Notes under the pieces: model-generated
The model's database searches: none
The model's input: the letters and a program-made list of their open reading frames with translations, nothing else
What the model was told of the DNA's origin: nothing
Shown here: positions 28,434 to 36,723 of the stretch, piece after piece
Layout of the letters: each line of letters opens with the position of its first letter
Numbering within the stretch: the stretch's first letter is position 1
Origin: Pseudomonadota bacterium
Lineage (GTDB): Bacteria; Pseudomonadota; Alphaproteobacteria; Acetobacterales; Acetobacteraceae
NCBI GenBank assembly: GCA_021845595.1
Contig: JAJZVV010000011.1
Span: 75,934 to 139,933 of the forward strand
DNA: 64,000 nucleotides
Direction of reading: 5' to 3'
Position numbers and translations under genes: made by a program

Positions 28434-29450
28434 ATGAAGCGTTTCACCACCGCGCTGGCGGCCGTGCTGGCTGCCGCGACCGTCGCGGTTGCGCCGGTTC
28501 GCGCGCAGCAGGTCACCGGTGCCGGCTCGACCTTCGTCTATCCGGTCCTGGCGGCATGGTCCGATGCCTACTCCAAGCAGACCGGGGTGAAGATCAATTA
28601 CCAGTCGATCGGCTCCGGCGGCGGAATCGCTCAGATCAAGGCCGACACGGTGACCTTCGGCGCCTCCGACATGCCGCTGGAGCCCGCGCGTCTCGCCGAA
28701 GCGGGGCTGGTGCAGTTCCCGCTCGTCATCGGCGGCGTGGTGCCGGTGGTGAACCTGCCGGGGATCGAGGCGGGCAAGATTCGCCTCAGCGGCAAGCTGC
28801 TCGCCGATATCTTTCTGGGCACCGTCAAGAGCTGGAACGACCCTGCCCTCGCCGCGCTCAACCCGGGCACGGCGCTGCCGGCGCTGCCAATCAGCGTCGT
28901 CCACCGGTCCGACGGGTCGGGCACGACGTTCAATTTCGTTGACTACCTGGCCAAGGTCAGCCCCGACTGGCGGGCGAAGATCGGCGTCGGCACGTCGGTC
29001 AGCTGGCCGGCCGGCGTCGGCGGCAAGGGCAACGAGGGGGTCGCGGCCTACGTTCAGCGGCTGAAGGGCTCGATCGGCTACATCGAATATGCCTATGTAC
29101 TGCAGAACAAGATTCCCTACGCCGTGCTCGAGAACGCGGCAGGCAGCTTCGTCGCGCCCTCGGCGCGCTCGTTCCAGGAGGCGGCGGCGAGCGCGGACTG
29201 GAGCAAGGCGCAGGATTTCGACTTGGTGATGACCAACGCGCCCGGCGCCGGCGCCTACCCGATCACGGCGACGGTGTTCATCCTCATGCACCGGCAGCCG
29301 AAGGAGCCGGCGCAGACGAAGCAGGCGCTGGATTTCTTCCGCTGGGCGCTCGGCCAGGGGCAGGAGGTCGCGGCGAAGCTGGACTATGTGCCGCTGCCCC
29401 CGACGCTCGTCGCCCAGATCGAGGCCTATTGGCAGGCGAGCTTCCATTAA
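28434..29450 (+). CDS. pstS: Phosphate-binding periplasmic protein PstS
   Basis: Captures inorganic phosphate for the PstSCAB importer. 338 residues with a signal peptide (KRFTTALAAVLAAATVAVAP, cleaved near VRA-QQ). The mature N-terminus VTGAGSTFVYPVLAAWSDAY, the phosphate-contacting GSGGGIAQIKADTVTFGASD and HRSDGSGTTFNFVDYL are all PstS marks. GAGGAGG precedes the start. First gene of pstSCAB-phoU-phoB under a Pho box, hence phosphate-starvation induced. Confidence 0.97.
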   Translation: MKRFTTALAAVLAAATVAVAPVRAQQVTGAGSTFVYPVLAAWSDAYSKQTGVKINYQSIGSGGGIAQIKADTVTFGASDMPLEPARLAEAGLVQFPLVIGGVVPVVNLPGIEAGKIRLSGKLLADIFLGTVKSWNDPALAALNPGTALPALPISVVHRSDGSGTTFNFVDYLAKVSPDWRAKIGVGTSVSWPAGVGGKGNEGVAAYVQRLKGSIGYIEYAYVLQNKIPYAVLENAAGSFVAPSARSFQEAAASADWSKAQDFDLVMTNAPGAGAYPITATVFILMHRQPKEPAQTKQALDFFRWALGQGQEVAAKLDYVPLPPTLVAQIEAYWQASFH

Positions 29451-29493
29451 GGAGCGGAAGCCCGGGTTCTAGCGGGGCCGGCACGGGCGGGGC

Positions 29494-30528
29494 ATGGTAG
29501 AGGCGCAAGGCCGAGATGCGGTGCAGAGAGTGATGCAGCAGGCGAGCGTGGCGCAACCCCCTCGCCCGGCGCCGTCCGCCGCGCCGGCGGCGCGGATGGC
29601 GCATGCCGGGGCGAGAGGCGACTCGATCTTCGGCGGCCTCGCGCTGGCGGCTACGGCGTTCGTTCTCCTGGTGCTGGCTGGGATCGCGCTGTCGACGCTG
29701 ATCGGCGGCTGGCCGGCCTTCGCCCGGTTCGGCGCGAGCTTCGTCGCGCGCACGGCCTGGGATCCGGTGCAGCGTGATTTCGGCGCGCTGGTGCCGATCT
29801 ATGGCACCATCGTCACCGCGGTGCTGTCGATGCTGCTGGCGGTGCCGATCGCGTTCGGCATCGCCATTTTCCTGACCGAAGTGGCACCGCGCCCGCTGGC
29901 CGGCCCGATCTCGGCGGCGATCGAGCTGCTCGCCGGCATCCCGAGCATCATTTACGGCATGTGGGGCCTGTTCGTCTTCGTGCCCTTCATGGCCGACTGG
30001 GTGGACCCTTGGCTCGCCGCCAGCCTCGGCCGGCTGCCGGTGCTGGGGGCGCTGTTCAGCGGCCCGCCGCTCGGGCTCGGCATGCTCACCGCCGGCATCA
30101 TCCTCGGCGTCATGGTGGTGCCGTTCGTCGCCGCCGTGATGCGCGATGTCTTCACCCTGGTGCCATCCGCGCTGCGCGAATCGGCGTTTGCCTTGGGGGC
30201 GACGCGCTGGGAGGTGGTCTGGCACGTGGTCCTGCCCTACACGCGCACCGCGGTCGTCGGCGGCATCTTCTTGGGCCTCGGCCGCGCGCTCGGCGAGACC
30301 ATGGCCGTCACTTTCGTGCTCGGCAATGCGCATGATTTCAACCTGTCGCTGCTGGCGCCATCGACCTCGATCGCGGCGGCGATCGCCAACGAGTTCACCG
30401 AGGCGGACTCGGCAACCTATCTGTCGGCGTTGATCGCGCTCGGCTTCATCCTGTTCGTCGTGACCTTCATCGTGCTGGTGTTTGCGAAGCTGCTGCTGCT
30501 GCGCCTCGCGCGGCAGGCGGGCCGATGA
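29494..30528 (+). CDS. pstC: Phosphate ABC transporter permease PstC
   Basis: 344 residues with about six membrane helices after a ~45-residue hydrophilic N-terminus. The conserved loop LVPSALRESAFALGATRWEV is the EAA motif that docks PstB, and AIFLTEVAPRPLAGPI and ELLAGIPSIIYGMWGL are PstC-specific. An ATG at 29533 is an alternative start; neither has a strong ribosome site. Its stop overlaps the pstA ATG. Confidence 0.95.
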   Translation: MVEAQGRDAVQRVMQQASVAQPPRPAPSAAPAARMAHAGARGDSIFGGLALAATAFVLLVLAGIALSTLIGGWPAFARFGASFVARTAWDPVQRDFGALVPIYGTIVTAVLSMLLAVPIAFGIAIFLTEVAPRPLAGPISAAIELLAGIPSIIYGMWGLFVFVPFMADWVDPWLAASLGRLPVLGALFSGPPLGLGMLTAGIILGVMVVPFVAAVMRDVFTLVPSALRESAFALGATRWEVVWHVVLPYTRTAVVGGIFLGLGRALGETMAVTFVLGNAHDFNLSLLAPSTSIAAAIANEFTEADSATYLSALIALGFILFVVTFIVLVFAKLLLLRLARQAGR

Positions 30529-31376
30529 GCGCGCCGCGCCCGCTGCTGCGTGGCCGGCGCAAGGCGGTCAACGCCCTGGCGCTCGGCCTGGCGAGTTTGG
30601 CGACGCTGCTCGGCCTCGTCGTGCTGGTCTGGATTCTGGGAACCACGCTGATCCATGGCGCCGCCGCGCTCGGCCCCCATCTGATCACCCAGATGACGCC
30701 GCCGCCGGGCGCCGCCGGCGGGCTGGCCAATGCGATTTTCGGCTCGACGATGCTGGTCCTGGTCGCGGTGCTGGTCGGCGCGCCGATCGGTGTCCTCGCC
30801 GGTACCCACCTCGCCGAATATGGCCGCGCCAGGCCGTTCGCCGAACTCGTCCGGTTCGTCAACGACATCCTGCTGTCCGCGCCCTCGGTGGTGATCGGCT
30901 TGTTCGTCTATCAGATCGTGGTCCGTCCGAGCGGGCATTTCTCCGGCTGGGCGGGAGCGGTCGCGCTCGGGTTCATCCTGCTCCCGGTCGTCGTGCGCAC
31001 CACCGATGAGACCATGCGCCTGGTCCCGATCAGCCTGCGCGAGGCGACGCTGGCGCTGGGGGCGCCGAAATGGCGGATGATCACGCAGGTGATCTATCCC
31101 GCCGCGCGGGTCGGCATCCTCACTGGGCTGCTGCTCGGCATCGCGCGCATCAGCGGCGAGACCGCGCCGCTGCTCTTCACCGCGCTGAACAACCAGTACT
31201 GGAGCATGGACCTCGGCCATCCGCTGGCGAATGTTCCGGTCGTGATTTTCCAGTTCGCGCTGAGTCCCTACGATTCCTGGCACAGCCTTGCCTGGGCCGG
31301 GGCGCTGCTGCTGACCGTGTTCGTGCTGGTGGTGAGCGTGCTGGCGCGCACCCTCCTGCGCGGGCGAACGAATTGA
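30525..31376 (+). CDS. pstA: Phosphate ABC transporter permease PstA
   Basis: 283 residues, six predicted helices, forming a heterodimer with PstC. THLAEYGRARPFAELVRFVN, DILLSAPSVVIGLFVYQIVV and the coupling loop LVPISLREATLALGAPKWRM identify the family. ATGA overlap with pstC shows translational coupling. The final residues RTLLRGRTN are basic and cytoplasmic. Confidence 0.96.
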   Translation: MSAPRPLLRGRRKAVNALALGLASLATLLGLVVLVWILGTTLIHGAAALGPHLITQMTPPPGAAGGLANAIFGSTMLVLVAVLVGAPIGVLAGTHLAEYGRARPFAELVRFVNDILLSAPSVVIGLFVYQIVVRPSGHFSGWAGAVALGFILLPVVVRTTDETMRLVPISLREATLALGAPKWRMITQVIYPAARVGILTGLLLGIARISGETAPLLFTALNNQYWSMDLGHPLANVPVVIFQFALSPYDSWHSLAWAGALLLTVFVLVVSVLARTLLRGRTN

Positions 31377-31397
31377 TGGGCCAAGGAGATGACTGAC

Positions 31398-32225
31398 ATG
31401 CGCCAACAGATGGTGCCCGGTGGCGGCCCGGAGGCGGCGGCGAGGTCCGCGCCGGCCGCGGTGCCGGAGGCCGGCCCGCGCGTCAGCATCGAGGCGCTCG
31501 ATTTCTATTATGGCGAGACCCAGGCGCTGCGCGGCATCACGCTGGCGTTGCCGGAGCGGCAGGTGACGGGGATGATCGGCCCGTCCGGCTGCGGCAAGTC
31601 CACGCTGCTGCGCGTGCTGAACCGGATGTACGACCTCTATCCGAACCAGCGCGCCAGCGGGCGCGTGCTGATGGACGGAGAGAACATCATCGGGCCGGAC
31701 GTGGATGTGAACGCGCTGCGCCGGCGGGTCGGCATGGTGTTCCAGCGGCCGACGCCGTTTCCGATGTCGATCTACGAGAACATCGCCTTCGGCGTGCGTC
31801 TGCACGAGCGGCTGTCGCGCGCGGAAATGGACGAGCGCGTCGAATGGTCCCTGACCCGCGCCGCGCTGTGGGAGGAAGTGAAGGACCGGCTGCGCAACGC
31901 GGCGGGCGGTCTGTCGGGCGGCCAGCAGCAGCGGCTCTGCATCGCGCGCAGCATCGCCGTGCGCCCGGAGGTGATCCTGCTCGACGAGCCGACCAGCGCG
32001 CTCGACCCGATCAGTACGCTGCGCATCGAGGAACTCATCGATGAGTTGAAGCGGGATTTCACCATCGCCATCGTCACCCACAACATGCAGCAGGCTGCGC
32101 GCGTCGCTGATCAGGTGGCGTTCTTCTATCTCGGCGAATTGGTGGAGGCCGGTCCGTCGGCGCAGATCTTTACCGCGCCGCATGAACGCCGCACGCAGGA
32201 ATATATCACCGGTCGCTTTGGCTGA
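31398..32225 (+). CDS. pstB: Phosphate ABC transporter ATPase PstB
   Basis: 275 residues. Walker [10 protein letters not shown], Walker [13 protein letters not shown], signature [16 protein letters not shown], and [20 protein letters not shown] specific to PstB. The start is taken as ATG 31398, which has GGAG nine bases upstream; an ATG at 31389 has its GGAG immediately adjacent and is less likely. It lies between pstA and phoU. Confidence 0.96.
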   Translation: MRQQMVPGGGPEAAARSAPAAVPEAGPRVSIEALDFYYGETQALRGITLALPERQVTGMIGPSGCGKSTLLRVLNRMYDLYPNQRASGRVLMDGENIIGPDVDVNALRRRVGMVFQRPTPFPMSIYENIAFGVRLHERLSRAEMDERVEWSLTRAALWEEVKDRLRNAAGGLSGGQQQRLCIARSIAVRPEVILLDEPTSALDPISTLRIEELIDELKRDFTIAIVTHNMQQAARVADQVAFFYLGELVEAGPSAQIFTAPHERRTQEYITGRFG

Positions 32226-32244
32226 ACCAGGAGGGGAGACGCCC

Positions 32245-32967
32245 GTGTCGGACGCTCCGGAGCATATCGTGAAGAGCTTCGAACAAGAACTCGCGCGGCT
32301 GCGCGAGAAGCTGATCGAGATGGGCGGCATCGTCGAGAGTCAGATGGCGCTGGCGATGCAGGCGATCGCGCAGAGGGATACCGCCGCGGCGACGCGTGCC
32401 GTCGAAGAGGATGCGCATGTCGATGCGCTGGAACGCGATGTCGAGCAGTTCGTCGTCCGCCTGCTGGCGCTGCGCCAGCCGGTGGCCGACGATCTCCGCC
32501 GCATCGTCGGTGCGCTGAAGATCACCGTCGACCTCGAACGCATCGGCGACTACGCAGCCAATGTTGCCAAGCGGAGCCTCGTGCTCACGGCTTCGGCGGT
32601 GCCGTTCAATCTCGGCGGGCTGCTGCACATGGGCGCGATGGTGCAGGGGCATCTCAAGCTCACGGTCGATGCCATCGGCGAGGGGGACCTGGCCAAGGCG
32701 GTCGAAATCTGGCGTGCCGACGAGCAGGTCGACGAGCTGTACAATGTCGTTTTCCGCGAGCTGATCACCTACATGATGGAAGATCCGCGCAGCATCACGC
32801 CCTGCACGCATCTCCTGTTTATCAGCAAGAATCTCGAACGGATCGGCGATCACACCACCAACATCGCCGAAACTCTGTACTACGCGCTGAGCGGGCAGAG
32901 CCTGCCGCAGGCGCGACCGAAGGGCGATCACTCGGCCTATACCGCCGAGCGTGGGGAGAAGACCTGA
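32245..32967 (+). CDS. phoU: Phosphate transport regulator PhoU
   Basis: Couples phosphate uptake by Pst to the Pho regulon by restraining the sensor kinase. 240 residues built of two three-helix PhoU repeats, each with the metal-binding pattern (ERIGDYAANVAKR at about 95 and ERIGDHTTNIAETLYYALSG near 205). GTG 32245 is preferred, with AGGAGGGGAG upstream. An earlier ATG would extend into pstB. It ends 43 bases before the chosen phoB start. Confidence 0.96.
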   Translation: MSDAPEHIVKSFEQELARLREKLIEMGGIVESQMALAMQAIAQRDTAAATRAVEEDAHVDALERDVEQFVVRLLALRQPVADDLRRIVGALKITVDLERIGDYAANVAKRSLVLTASAVPFNLGGLLHMGAMVQGHLKLTVDAIGEGDLAKAVEIWRADEQVDELYNVVFRELITYMMEDPRSITPCTHLLFISKNLERIGDHTTNIAETLYYALSGQSLPQARPKGDHSAYTAERGEKT

Positions 32968-33010
32968 CATGCAGACAAGCACGCCTGCCAGTGAAACAAG
33001 GGGAACCGCG

Positions 33011-33727
33011 ATGTCGGAATCGGCGGCGAATCAGGCCAAGCCGCTCGTTCTTGTCGTCGAGGACGAGCTGCCTCTGGTGACGATGCTGCGCTACAATCTG
33101 GAGCGGCAGGGTTTCCGCGTCGAGGAAGCCGGTGACGGGCAGGAGGCCCTGGACCGCATCGGCGAGGTGCAGCCGGACCTCGTGCTGCTCGACTGGATGC
33201 TGCCCGGCGTCTCCGGGCTCGAGGTCTGCCGCCAGTTGCGCCGGCGCAGCGCGACCCGCGACCTGCCCGTGATCATGGTCACGGCGCGCAGCGAGGAGCA
33301 GGATTCGGTGCGCGGCCTCGATACCGGCGCGGACGACTACATCACCAAGCCGTTCAACATGGACGCGCTGCTGGCGCGGATGCGTGCGCTGCTGCGCCGG
33401 GCCAATCCGATGCCGGTGAAGGGGCGTCTGGCCTTCGAGGGCATCGAGCTGGATCTCGCCTCGCATCGCGTCCAGCGCAGTGGCCGCGCGGTGCATGTCG
33501 GGCCGACCGAGTTCCGCCTGCTGGAATTCCTGCTGCAGCATCCGCGCCGCGTGTTCTCGCGCGAGGAGCTGCTCGATGCGGTCTGGGGCAAGGACATCCA
33601 CGTCGAGCCGCGCACGGTCGATGTCCATATCCGCCGGTTGCGCAAGGCGATCAACGGCCCGGGCGAGAGCGATCTGGTGCGGACGGTGCGCGCCGCCGGC
33701 TACGCGCTCGATGTCGAGATGAGCTGA
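33011..33727 (+). CDS. phoB: Phosphate-regulon response regulator PhoB
   Basis: 238 residues: a receiver domain with acidic pocket VVEDE (16-19), phosphoacceptor Asp61 (LVLLDWMLPG) and switch Lys in DDYITKPF, then an OmpR-type winged-helix DNA-binding domain (GPTEFRLLEFLLQHPRRVFS; RTVDVHIRRLRKAI). ATG 33011 follows AAGGGGAACC; an ATG at 32969, which nearly abuts the phoU stop, would add 14 residues. The cognate kinase PhoR is not in the window. It should bind the Pho box before pstS. Confidence 0.96.
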   Translation: MSESAANQAKPLVLVVEDELPLVTMLRYNLERQGFRVEEAGDGQEALDRIGEVQPDLVLLDWMLPGVSGLEVCRQLRRRSATRDLPVIMVTARSEEQDSVRGLDTGADDYITKPFNMDALLARMRALLRRANPMPVKGRLAFEGIELDLASHRVQRSGRAVHVGPTEFRLLEFLLQHPRRVFSREELLDAVWGKDIHVEPRTVDVHIRRLRKAINGPGESDLVRTVRAAGYALDVEMS

Positions 33728-33737
33728 ACGGCGCGCT

Positions 33738-34178
33738 TTACGGCCGGCCGAACCGCAGCACGGCGATCCCGAAGAAGCCGCCGAGCGCGGTGACGACGAG
33801 AACGAGCATGCGCATGCGCGCGGCCAGCGCCGCGGCTTCGGCGGTGAGGCGCGCGTGCATCGCCAGCCGCGCCCGGTGCACCCGTTCGGCGAGCGGGCCG
33901 CCGCCGTCGATGACGAGGGCGGCCTCTTCGCCGAGGCGCGGACGCATGGCGGCGAGCGCGGCCGCGGGGTCGGCCGCCGTGGCGGTTGCCAGCGCCTCGT
34001 CGAGCACGGCGTCGTGCGCCAGCGCGCGCATCAGCGGCACCGGCACGGCGTAGGTCGTGAACAGCCCGACGAGGCCGACCACCGCGAAGGCCATGGCGAG
34101 GAACGCCGCCCAGCCGCCGCTTCCGCCCGCCCTGTTGCCACGGGTGCCGGCCGGCTGCGGGTTCTCGTGCTGCATCAT
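33738..34178 (-). CDS. Two-pass membrane protein of unknown function
   Basis: 146 residues. Transmembrane helices lie at about 23-44 (WAAFLAMAFAVVGLVGLFTT) and 122-141 (MLVLVVTALGGFFGIAVLR), with a ~75-residue acidic, alanine-rich loop between (ALAHDAVLDEALATATAADP; RPRLGEEAALVIDGGG) likely periplasmic if the N-terminus is inside. No family is recognised. Two ATGs (34178, 34175) are adjacent. It is convergent with phoB, and divergent from the methyltransferase-like pair across 164 bases in which I see nothing certain. Confidence 0.7.
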   Translation of the reverse strand: MMQHENPQPAGTRGNRAGGSGGWAAFLAMAFAVVGLVGLFTTYAVPVPLMRALAHDAVLDEALATATAADPAAALAAMRPRLGEEAALVIDGGGPLAERVHRARLAMHARLTAEAAALAARMRMLVLVVTALGGFFGIAVLRFGRP

Positions 34179-34342
34179 CGCCTCGCTGTGTCTCGATGGG
34201 TCGCGGTGCTCGTTCGACCAGTCGTGGCGGCGCGTCAACCCGTGGTAAAAGAGCCCCGGGTTTGTAACGTTGAATTGGGTGGCAGCGGGCCGGCGCCGGG
34301 TTGAGCGCGCGCCCCGGAAGCCGGCTCGACTGGGGAGGATGA

Positions 34343-35302
34343 ATGGCCGGCTTGGTGGATTGGGTCGTCTCGGTGGATGGCTGGCTGCGCCAGGCGATGG
34401 GCGCGCCGGACAGCGAGGCGGCGTCGCCCGGGAGCGATGATTCGCCACCGGACGGGGCGATGCCGCTGCCGCCGTCGGCCGATCCGGGCCTGTCGGCCGC
34501 CGACCCGTTCGCGATCCGTGACATGATCTGCGGGCCTGGGCACACGCTGCCCGGAGGGCCGGAGGAGGCGCAATGGTTGGCGCGTCCCCTCGGCCTCAGC
34601 GAAAAATCCACTCTGCTGCTGCTCGCCGCAGCGCGCGGCGGCGAGGCGGCGGCGATCGCGGCCGGGTTCGGCACCTGGGTCGAGGCCTACGAGGCCGACC
34701 ACGCGCTGCTCGCGCTCGGCGAGGCGCGGCTGCAGCGGGAGAATCTCGCCCGGCGCGTTCACGCCCAGCCCTGGCATCCGGCGGTGCCGTGGTTCAAGCC
34801 GCGCTCGGCGACCCATGCGCTCGCGCTGATGCCGCTGCGCGGCATTGCCGCCGGGCCGGTGCTACACGCCCTGGCCGGCGCATTGCGCCCGGGCGGCAAT
34901 CTGGTCCTGCTCGAACTGGTAGCCGACCGCCCGCTCGATCCGTCGGAACCGGCGGTCGCCGCCTGGATCAGGGCCGAACAGCGCCCGCCGCCGCTGTCCT
35001 CCGGCGCGGAGATCACCCATAGCCTGGTCGAGGCCGGGTTCGACGTCCGCGTGGTCGAGGACGAAGGTCAGCGCCATCGCCGTCACGTGCTGGCGGGCTG
35101 GCAGCGGCTGATGGCGGCCGGGCCTGGGCCGCTGCGGGAAGCGCGCGCGCAGGTGCTGGCCGAGGCGGAGCGGTGGATGCAGCGGCTGCGGCTGCTGGAG
35201 TTGCGCCGGCTGCGGCTGGTGCGCTGGCACGCCATCCTCGGCGCGCGGGCCGCGGCGGTTGGCGAGGCGGCCGCGCTTGGCAGCGGCCCGCCGGTGGGCT
35301 GA
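34343..35302 (+). CDS. Class I methyltransferase-like protein, paralogue 1
   Basis: 319 residues. A Ser/Pro/Asp-rich N-terminal ~50 is followed by a Rossmann-type methyltransferase core: GPGHTLPGGPEEAQWLARPL, motif-I-like LLLLAAARGGEAAAIAAGFG, an acidic residue after strand 2 (VEAYEAD), and the post-strand LRPGGNLVLLELVAD. The C-terminal ~70 residues are helical and Arg/Leu-rich (AERWMQRLRLLELRRLRLVR). Motif I has lost the usual Gly-x-Gly, unlike paralogue 2. No signal peptide. GGAGG lies 4 bases before the ATG. Substrate is unknown. It is a tandem duplicate of the next gene. Confidence 0.78.
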   Translation: MAGLVDWVVSVDGWLRQAMGAPDSEAASPGSDDSPPDGAMPLPPSADPGLSAADPFAIRDMICGPGHTLPGGPEEAQWLARPLGLSEKSTLLLLAAARGGEAAAIAAGFGTWVEAYEADHALLALGEARLQRENLARRVHAQPWHPAVPWFKPRSATHALALMPLRGIAAGPVLHALAGALRPGGNLVLLELVADRPLDPSEPAVAAWIRAEQRPPPLSSGAEITHSLVEAGFDVRVVEDEGQRHRRHVLAGWQRLMAAGPGPLREARAQVLAEAERWMQRLRLLELRRLRLVRWHAILGARAAAVGEAAALGSGPPVG

Positions 35303-35375
35303 GCGCACCGCCGCGGCGGCCGTAAGAATTTATCAACCCTGCGCGCGTCTCATGGCGGTTGGAAAAGGAGTAAGC

Positions 35376-36311
35376 ATGGGCTCCCTGGTTGACCGCGTCC
35401 TGGCGCGGCAATTTTGGCGAGGGTCGGTCGCGCCGGAAGCCGCGCGGGCAGATCCACGGCCGGCGCCCAGCGTGCTGCCGGCCAGCGCGCCGCCCGCCGC
35501 CGCGAGGTCGGCGCCAGGGGGCGAGGGCAGCCTCGGCACTGGTGCGGTGCGCGCGGCGTTGCGCGACGATCTCTGCGGCCCTGGGCTCAGCCTGCCCGGC
35601 GGCGCGGCCGAGGCGCAGCGCCTGGTCCGACCGCTCGGCCTCTCGGAACAGACGACCCTGCTGATGCTCGGCGCCGGCCGCGGCGGCGAGGCGGCGGCGA
35701 TCGCCAGCGGCTTCGGCACCTGGATCGAGGCCTACGAGGCCGATCCCGTTCAGAGTACGCGGGCGCAGTTGCTTCTGCAGCAGACCAATCTGACCCGACG
35801 GGTCCGGCTCTCCGCCTGGGAGCCGCAGGCGCCGGAGTTGAAGCGGCACCGCTGCCAGCACGCCTTCGCCATGATGTCCCTGCGCGGCGCCGCGCCCGAG
35901 CCGGTGCTGCGGGCCGTCGTCGACATGCTTGGGCCGGGCAGCCAGCTCGTCCTGCTTGAACTCGTCGCCACGGCGCCGCTCGATCCGTCGGATCCCACCG
36001 TCGCCGCTTGGCTGCGCGCCGAGGAGCTCACCGGGCCGCTCGGCAGCGAGGCCGCGATCACGAGCAGCCTGACCGGGCTCGGCTTCGATGTCAGGATCAC
36101 CGAGGATCTCTCGGCGCTGCATCGCGGCCAGGCGCTGGGAGCGTGGCAGGAGCTGCTCAGCCGCCAGCGCGGCCACAAGCTGCCACCGGCGACCGCATCG
36201 GTGATGGTGGCGGAGGCCGAGCGCTGGCTGCTGCGCCTGCGGCTGATGCAGGAACAGCGGCTTCGCCTGGTGCGCTGGCATGGTATCCTGAGCGCGCCGC
36301 CGCCGCGCTAG
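35376..36311 (+). CDS. Class I methyltransferase-like protein, paralogue 2
   Basis: 311 residues, clearly homologous to the upstream gene over the whole core (CGPGLSLPGGAAEAQRLVRP; LLMLGAGRGGEAAAIASGFG; IEAYEAD; LVLLELVATAPLDPSDPTVA) and the C-terminal helical tail (AERWLLRLRLMQEQRLRLVR). Motif I LGAGRGG keeps Gly-x-Gly, so this copy may bind S-adenosylmethionine better than its neighbour. The start is ATG 35376 with AAAGGAG 6 bases upstream. Its stop codon TAG lies inside the first extragenic palindrome. The function is unknown. Confidence 0.8.
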   Translation: MGSLVDRVLARQFWRGSVAPEAARADPRPAPSVLPASAPPAAARSAPGGEGSLGTGAVRAALRDDLCGPGLSLPGGAAEAQRLVRPLGLSEQTTLLMLGAGRGGEAAAIASGFGTWIEAYEADPVQSTRAQLLLQQTNLTRRVRLSAWEPQAPELKRHRCQHAFAMMSLRGAAPEPVLRAVVDMLGPGSQLVLLELVATAPLDPSDPTVAAWLRAEELTGPLGSEAAITSSLTGLGFDVRITEDLSALHRGQALGAWQELLSRQRGHKLPPATASVMVAEAERWLLRLRLMQEQRLRLVRWHGILSAPPPR

Positions 36312-36361
36312 AGCACGGTCCGACCTGATGGAATCATCCGGTCGGACGGTCGTGCTCTAGA
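36309..36361. repeat. Extragenic palindrome 1
   Basis: A 53-base element bounded by CTAGAGCAC and GTGCTCTAG, with inner GGTCCGACC / GGTCGGACGG arms around TGATGGAATCATCC. The arms are almost fully complementary. It supplies the stop codon of the upstream gene. Similar CTAGAGC-bounded palindromes occur as dispersed repeats in alphaproteobacteria (recalled, not searched). Confidence 0.75.
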
Positions 36362-36373
36362 AACCATAATGGC

Positions 36374-36438
36374 TAGAGCAACTTTGCCCGACCAGGCCGA
36401 CCGCGAAGCGGTTCAGTCTGGTCGGACGTTGCTCTAGA
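36374..36438. repeat. Extragenic palindrome 2
   Basis: A 65-base relative of element 1, 12 bases away: ends CTAGAGCAAC / GTTGCTCTAG, inner CCGACCAG / CTGGTCGG arms and a CCGC-GAA-GCGG apex. The ends and the GGTCGGAC block are shared with element 1, while the loop differs. It may end transcription of the methyltransferase-like genes. Confidence 0.72.
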
Positions 36439-36463
36439 CCAACCGCCGGTCTCGGCCGTGTCT

Positions 36464-36492
36464 TGACAGGCGGGGGCGCGCAGCCTAGCAAC
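36464..36492 (+). promoter_or_regulatory. Predicted sigma-70 promoter of rpmJ
   Basis: TTGACA and TAGCAA are 17 bases apart, 35 bases before the rpmJ ATG. This is one of the best promoter matches in the window, with a consensus -35. Confidence 0.75.
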
Positions 36493-36527
36493 CCGCGACA
36501 TTTCTGCGAGTTCCGGGGCGCCTGACG

Positions 36528-36653
36528 ATGAAAATCCGCAACAGTCTGAAATCGGCGAAGCTGCGCGACAAGAATTGCCGTGTCGTCCGCCGCCATGGCC
36601 GCGTCTACGTCATCAACAAGAAGAACCCGCGCATGAAGGCGCGGCAGGGCTGA
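36528..36653 (+). CDS. rpmJ: 50S ribosomal protein L36
   Basis: 41 residues, too short for many ORF callers. [20 protein letters not shown], then [17 protein letters not shown], match the alphaproteobacterial L36. Only one cysteine (Cys17) is present, so this is the zinc-independent paralogue type, not the CxxC form. It has its own strong promoter and is followed by 70 non-coding bases before glcD. No partner ribosomal gene is nearby, which is usual for this form. Confidence 0.95.
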   Translation: MKIRNSLKSAKLRDKNCRVVRRHGRVYVINKKNPRMKARQG

Positions 36654-36723
36654 TCGCAGGCGCCTTGCGAGGCACGCCGATCGGGCCCATTTTGCCGCGG
36701 TCGGGGCTGCTGGGAGTGGTGCC

